Shown here: positions 59,263-64,000 of the stretch, one piece after another
Layout of the letters: every line of letters starts with the position of its first letter
Position numbering within the stretch: the stretch's first letter is position 1
From: Asterochloris sp. CNOR1
Lineage: Eukaryota; Chlorophyta; Trebouxiophyceae; Trebouxiales; Trebouxiaceae
Direction: 5' to 3'
DNA: 64,000 nucleotides
Assembly: GCA_963969365.1 (NCBI GenBank)
Contig: OZ017763.1
Span: forward strand, 1,178,001-1,242,000
Notes under the pieces: generated by a model
The model's database searches: none
What the model was told of the DNA's origin: nothing
What the model saw: the letters and a program-made list of their open reading frames with translations, nothing else
Translations under genes and position numbers: made by a program

Positions 59263-59717
59263 CAGGTGATGCAGCAACAGCATGCTGGCCAGCAGGGGCT
59301 CTCACCCATCAGGGGTCAGGCTGGTCAGCAAGCCTCATGATGGGGTCAGTTGTGGTGCTGGTGTTGGTTGCACCTGCAGGTGACAAGATGGGCTGTCAGC
59401 CAGTTGCAGGCTTGCCCTTGCCAGGAGCCTGCTATGTGAGACACTGGGTGCTGCAGGAGGAGCCCTGCAGTGTGCAGGACCCCACAAAGCCCAGCATTTG
59501 TTGTGGTGCAGAGGAAGCAACAGCATCAGTCACACAGCCCACAGCACACAGCCACAGCATGAGTTATGGGCCACAGCGTGCTGCAGGGAGCCACAAAGCC
59601 CTGTTGTCAGAAGTGACAACAAGCTGTGCTCACCAGCCCAGAAGGTAAGTTGGCGAAGTGCATGTCCCTGGCTTTACGGCAGACTCGGGGTCAGCTCTTA
59701 AGGTGTTTCAGGCAGCC

Positions 59718-59790
59718 TGTAGGGAGGTGGTTAGGGCGTCACTGCAAGAGTAAGCCCCGTTGAGTTCGTGGGTTGAACCCCCACTGGCAC
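59718..59790 (+). other. tRNA-like fragment (possible SINE remnant)
   Basis: An A-box-like GTGGTTAGGGCG at about 59728 is followed about 40 bases on by a B-box-like GGGTTGAACCCC. No good acceptor stem or anticodon arm could be drawn, so an intact tRNA is not claimed. A decayed tRNA gene or the head of a tRNA-derived SINE are both possible. Confidence 0.3.
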
Positions 59791-60057
59791 ACATTACTGT
59801 TGCTATGGCGAGCTGCCCACAGGCCCACCCCTTGCAGGGGAGCACTGGAGGGTCCTGGCCTTGCAGCCTGGCACTTTCTGCCTCATCGCCCGGGGACTTT
59901 CGCCCGGCTTGCGCCGAAGTGGCCCTTTGCAGTGCGCCCTACCTGCCAGGGGTTCCTCAATAAAAGTCGAGAAGGCCAGATGAGGAAGGCTTTAAATCAA
60001 GCCTGTGATGGGCAGGCCAGATGGTGGTCGTGAGGGGTCAAGCCCATGATTGGGAAG

Positions 60058-60152
60058 CCTAGTGGTGCAGGGGTTAGACGAAGCCTATGGGGTGGGTGAG
60101 ACTGGGCTGAAGCTTCTTGGGCTGGAAGCCAGAGGTTTTCGAGCTGAGCCCA
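60058..60152 (+). other. Second tRNA-like fragment
   Basis: TAGTGGTGCAGGGGTTAGAC at about 60060 resembles an A-box. GGTTTTCGAGCTGAGCCC about 65 bases downstream resembles a B-box, at a spacing seen in tRNAs with a long variable arm. The stems do not pair convincingly. Confidence 0.25.
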
Positions 60153-61249
60153 TGAAGCCAGAGCTGGCTGGGATGACGGTAGCGGTGTTGTCGCAGGCGA
60201 GTGGTAGGTGGGCATGTCATCGAGGCAGGCTTGGCCTTGCCTGCAAGCAACAACACCTTGTCAGGACAACAGAGCAGCCCCACTGCTAGCTGAGCAGGGG
60301 AATTAGGTGCACCCAATCAGCCAGCACTGCCCGATGTTCAGGCCCATAATCAGGCCCATGTTTGGGCCCAGCTTGCGCACAGTCACATGCTGACATAATG
60401 CCGTACTGCAGCAGGTTCAGCAGATGTGCACTGCTGTGCTCCGCAGATCAGCACACAGGGCAATGTTGCTGAGGGGAGACCCATGCAGAGCATGGCCCTA
60501 TGCACAGACATCAGCTGCTGAGATGCAATTGGGCTGCTGGCGTCCATGCTGCTTCAGGTGCAATGAGGCAGCCCAGAGCACACTCACCACGATCCTGTGC
60601 TGGATCCTTGTTGGCAAGCCTTGGCCATGTAGGGCCCAGGATCGTGCAGCGCTGCCTGCCTGGGGCAAGGCAGCCGCACCATGAGCTGCATGAGACGATG
60701 CTGAGGGCCGGCCCCATCGAGGAGAATGCAGATCTGCGAGCAGCAGGCCGCTGCCAGATGCTCGAGGCAGCCTGAGTTGTACGCTGTGCCCAAGGACAGC
60801 TCAGCAGGCAAATGGATGCGCTCAATGTCCATTTATAAGCAGGGCAGGTCTGAGCCGATAGACCCTGTCAAGGGCAGGGCTGCAATGCATATTGAGCATT
60901 TTGCCAACGTCGCTGTGTGTACTCAGGTTACCTCTCAAGAGCTTGTGAGAGAGAAACGATCTGAGCAGCTTTCGATGGCCCAGATGAGCATGTTCAGCCT
61001 TGCGGCACGCAGTGCACCAAGCCGCTGTCACCCTCAGCGAAAGTCATCCAAGCATGCTCACAGCACAGCCAGGCTGCTTTGGCATAGGGAGCACCCAAGG
61101 CCTGCCTGCATGAGCACAGGTCTGTCAACCTTCTCAGGTGGGGCAGTCTGGTGCTCCACAGGACAGGTGCAGTCTGCGTTGCAGTCTTCATGCTGTTCAA
61201 GCGCCCGGTCCACAGAGCAAGTTCCTGCAGAGCAGTCATCGCAAGACAC

Positions 61250-62515
61250 CTGAAGGTTGGTTCTGCCTATGCTTCAGGGCCATGGTAATCACCCCTACCA
61301 GCGTCAGCAGGATGATGCGCTGCCTGCCCAACTGCCAGCCCAGGACTTCCTGTGCCATTCTGATGTCGAGGAGGCGGATCGTGCGGCACACGCGGCAGCA
61401 GCACCGGTGCGTGGCCCACACTCCCCCAGGCCCTGCTTGTGCGCAGAGCGAATGTCTTCCATGTCAGCCTTGCATGATGTAGCCTGCCCTGCACCTGCAC
61501 TGTCAGCTGCCTGCCTGGTGGCACGACGCATTGCGCCCGCCCTGCTCGGCTGCCCACCTGCCGCGCTGGGCCAGTCCACCAAACAGCCTGCTGGACCCAG
61601 CTGGAAGGACACTGCACAGGTGCCACCTGGCAGCAACACAGATGCACATGCCATGGTGCCCACTCGCTTCTGGCTCCATGCTCTGCCTTGCCTTCAGCAC
61701 CTGACATAAAAACAGGTATCAGCCCCACAGCGCTTTGCCTGATTCCCAAGCCTCGCCCGCTTGACTTGGGCGCTTGTGAACTTGCGCACACACGCAACAT
61801 ACTTACAGGTTAAGGGCAGAACCCCTCTCCTTCAATATCAGCACTGATGCCACACAGCATTGGCAGGGGCTGCCTCATGCTAGCCTCCCTGTGCAGTTGT
61901 CCAGCAGCACTTCTCAGAAAATATCCTTGCCCCTGCTGCAGGGGGTCGTCAGCCATCCCTTCCCTCTGGACGATAAGGCTTCAGAAGCCGGCAGCGACTT
62001 TTAGGTTGACGACCCACTGCTGCCGGACCAGCAGCAGGCCTGAGGAGAGGCACCTGCCCACAGCTGAGCCCGCACCTGACGACAAGGCTGCTGAGCAGGT
62101 GCGGCAGCTACCTCCCCGCCTAGCTGCCGAGGCATGCTGCCAGGCTACATCTGCGCGGAAGCTTCAAGGCAGCGTGTAGGATGGCAACACCTGCATCAAT
62201 GCGCTGGGGCTGCTGCTCCTGCATAGTACAAAGCGCACACCGCCTGCTGTGCTGGGTAACTCTGGACATGCCAGCTGAAGTTCCATGCAGTGCCGTGCTG
62301 CATGCACCTGTCAGCTGGGGACCTGCTGATGCAAGCCAGACCAGCAGCCGCACTGAACTGACTGGGCGTGTGTTGCAGGCACACACTGCTGCTCTGATGC
62401 TGCCCATGTGAGACAGCATCAGAGCAGCAAAGGGTTGTAAGCCCAGGCTCACCTCCCGAGCCCTGCGCCCCATTGTAGGCACAGCCGGCACAACAGCCTG
62501 GGTCAGCCTCAGCAC
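61250..62515 (-). CDS. Unidentified membrane protein, possibly ion-channel-like (partial model)
   Basis: Two exons are credible. Exon 62453-62515 starts with ATG, ends at a GTGAGC donor and encodes MLRLTQAVVPAVPTMGRRARE, a basic leader that could be organelle-targeting. Exon 61250-61432 (phase 1 to phase 1) encodes CRTIRLLDIRMAQEVLGWQ, then RQRIILLTLVGVITMAL, a membrane span. The spaced-Arg helix followed by a linker and a span recalls the S4-S5 region of six-span potassium channels, which are common in algae. That is a weak resemblance only. Exons between them and downstream (towards 60.6 kb, for example a frame ending at a GTGAGTG donor near 60590) were not resolved. The two exons might belong to different genes. 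Confidence 0.3.
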
Positions 62516-62533
62516 AGGCCCTGCTGCCCAGCC

Positions 62534-63413
62534 ATGCTGCCACCTGAATTGCCCCTGTGGCAGGAGGTGGCCAGCAACATCCCCGCAGCTGGCAGCTCGT
62601 CGCTGTCTGACTGCCTGCCTGCCACCCTGCCTGGGCCTGAGGGGACCCTGCGGTCTCAGGTGCTGGGGCCGGCAGGCATGGAAGAATTCCTGTATCTCCT
62701 CACAAGGCGCACATTGCCTGTTTCAGAGGCCGCCCTTTGTGATTTGATGAGGCAGGTCAGTCCTCCCCAAAGAGGTGGCAAGGGCTGATGCTCGCATTCG
62801 GGTTACCTTGACACACCTGTTAGCACTGCTTGCGTGCTTTGCTTCAGCAGCATCACAGAGTACCAGCTTGCGGTACAGGGGCTCTTGCGCCCTGCCAGTT
62901 CTGTCTTTAGGGCTGTAGACTAGGGCTTGCGTTGCTGTAGGTCAAGGAGGAGGGTGCCAGAAGGGGCTCACCCCTGCTGCCAGGTAAGATCTGCTGTACC
63001 TTCCGGCCAGCTGGGACCTCCTGCAGCTGCGTGCAGCAGACCTGTTTGCAGCCCTTGTCCCTGCCTTCCCCTGCTTCCTGTTGGCAGGTCCCGCCCATGC
63101 GTGCTGCGGGCCTGTGTGCAGTGCATGAGTCCGTCGCATGCAGAATCATCCCCTGCAAGACTGTGCCACGGCAGGTGCCCCACAACGTGCAATCTTCTGC
63201 TGTGCAGGCTACACACCAGAGGTGCTTGCTGTGTTGAGGAGGCTGCGCCTGGATGGACGTGAGCCGCTCACAAGGGACGCCTGTGGGGAGCGCTCTCTGT
63301 CGCTGGATGGAGTGACAACAGCCTGTCGCTACATTCGTCTGGACGATGGCATCCCCGCCAGTTTTTATGATGTATTACCAAAGTCTCCTTGCTGGAACTA
63401 CATGCTCCAGTGA
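62534..63413 (+). CDS. Unidentified protein, 5' exons, probably continuing past the window
   Basis: Exons 62534-62755, 62941-62983 and 63208 onward join in phase. The first opens with ATG (MLPPELPLWQEVASNIPAAG) and contains GMEEFLYLLTRRTLPVSEAA. The second is short and basic (VKEEGARRGSPLLP). The third contains YTPEVLAVLRRLRLDG and ACRYIRLDDGIPASFYD. No family is recognised. The last exon may run to an in-frame stop at 63411-63413, or splice earlier and continue towards the right edge. From 63414 to 64000 I see no secure exon. The ATG might also be internal, because it lies only 18 bases from the divergent start at 62515. Confidence 0.4.
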
Positions 63414-64000
63414 GTGCGGTACCACCTGCGAGTGCAGCATTGTGTTGCTGCCACCCAGGCCTGCCAGCAGCTGCGAGGCTTGTTCGTGTGTGCGGTGCCC
63501 CACACTGCGCTGCCGCGCACTCTGCCGAATTGCCTTGCTGTTGCTTGAGCAATCTGGCTGTCTGCGGGCAAGGCTGTGGTATCACTGCTTTGGGCTTCTC
63601 TGCAGCCTGTCTTGAGACAATACTGCTAATACCTGACACGCTCTGGCAGCCGAAAGGCCTTGGCTGTGTATGCATGAAGCGCTGCACTGTTGCCAAATTG
63701 AAGATAGCATCGTCTGGCTCCCCTGGCTGCAGCTGAGTAAACCAGAGTGCCGCTTAGGCAACCGTGGTGGCTGCTGTTGCTAGATCAGTGCCACAGCAGG
63801 GTACCAGCTGAAGAGGTTTGGCTGCCCTTGCCACAGCAATACTGCAGCAGAACCAATTGCGCAGGTGTTGGCCCTGTTGGTGCAGCGAAACGGTGGTCCT
63901 AATTGCTGCAACAGAAGTGCAACAGAACTGCAGCAGAGCGCCCAGCCGGGCAGTCCTGGCCCTGCCAACCTGCAGCAGGGACTCAGCCGCAGCATGCAGC

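Larger units (their letters stand above)
57046..60600. other. Repeat-rich stretch without a secure gene
   Basis: Long open frames exist on the minus strand (57249-57764 and 57881-58387), but they show no domain and have low-complexity composition. Diverged short tandem repeats are frequent: a pair of about 64-base units at 58558-58682 and a pair of about 85-base units at 59092-59262. Two tRNA-like fragments lie near 59.7 and 60.1 kb. Confidence 0.4.

Overview
The window looks like nuclear DNA of a green alga (Chlorophyta; class not determined). The genes are heavily split by GT-AG introns, and nearly every acceptor reads CTGCAG, TTGCAG or similar. An early-light-induced protein (ELIP) places it in the green lineage, and an HslU with a mitochondrial-type leader is nuclear-encoded. 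Nothing looks prokaryotic: there are no operons or ribosome binding sites. All gene models below were spliced by eye. Where I give exon coordinates, the reading phase was checked to be continuous from exon to exon.

Layout, left to right. 0.16-3.4 kb: unidentified minus-strand gene. 4.3-8.4 kb: minus-strand WSS1-like WLM metalloprotease with SUMO-interaction motifs in its tail. 10.0-11.8 kb: unidentified acidic, Cys-rich minus-strand gene. 12.0-15.3 kb: minus-strand GH43-like beta-propeller protein. 15.3-18.0 kb: no secure gene, a hairpin and a tandem fold-back repeat. 18.0-18.45 kb: end of an unidentified minus-strand gene. 19.8-27.0 kb: plus-strand EF-hand/p25-alpha/coiled-coil protein. 27.4-28.1 kb: minus-strand CCDC12 splicing factor, divergent from plus-strand ELIP (28.2-30.0 kb). 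30.3-37.1 kb: plus-strand membrane EGF-RING protein. 37.3-45.2 kb: minus-strand HslU (ClpY). 45.9-57.0 kb: plus-strand F-box/leucine-rich-repeat protein. 57.0-60.6 kb: repeats and tRNA-like fragments, no secure gene. 61.2-62.5 kb: unidentified minus-strand membrane protein. 62.5 kb to the right edge: unidentified plus-strand gene.

The genes do not form one pathway, although several concern protein quality control or turnover (WSS1, HslU, a RING E3 candidate, an F-box protein). The most unusual feature is architectural. Many introns contain decayed tandem copies of the neighbouring exon or of its splice junction. Good examples lie in the WSS1, p25-alpha, RING, HslU and F-box genes. Several introns also start with GC instead of GT, in the context AG|GCAAG. 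I did not find a recognisable new defence or mobile system; the decayed-exon introns are the best candidate for something under-described.
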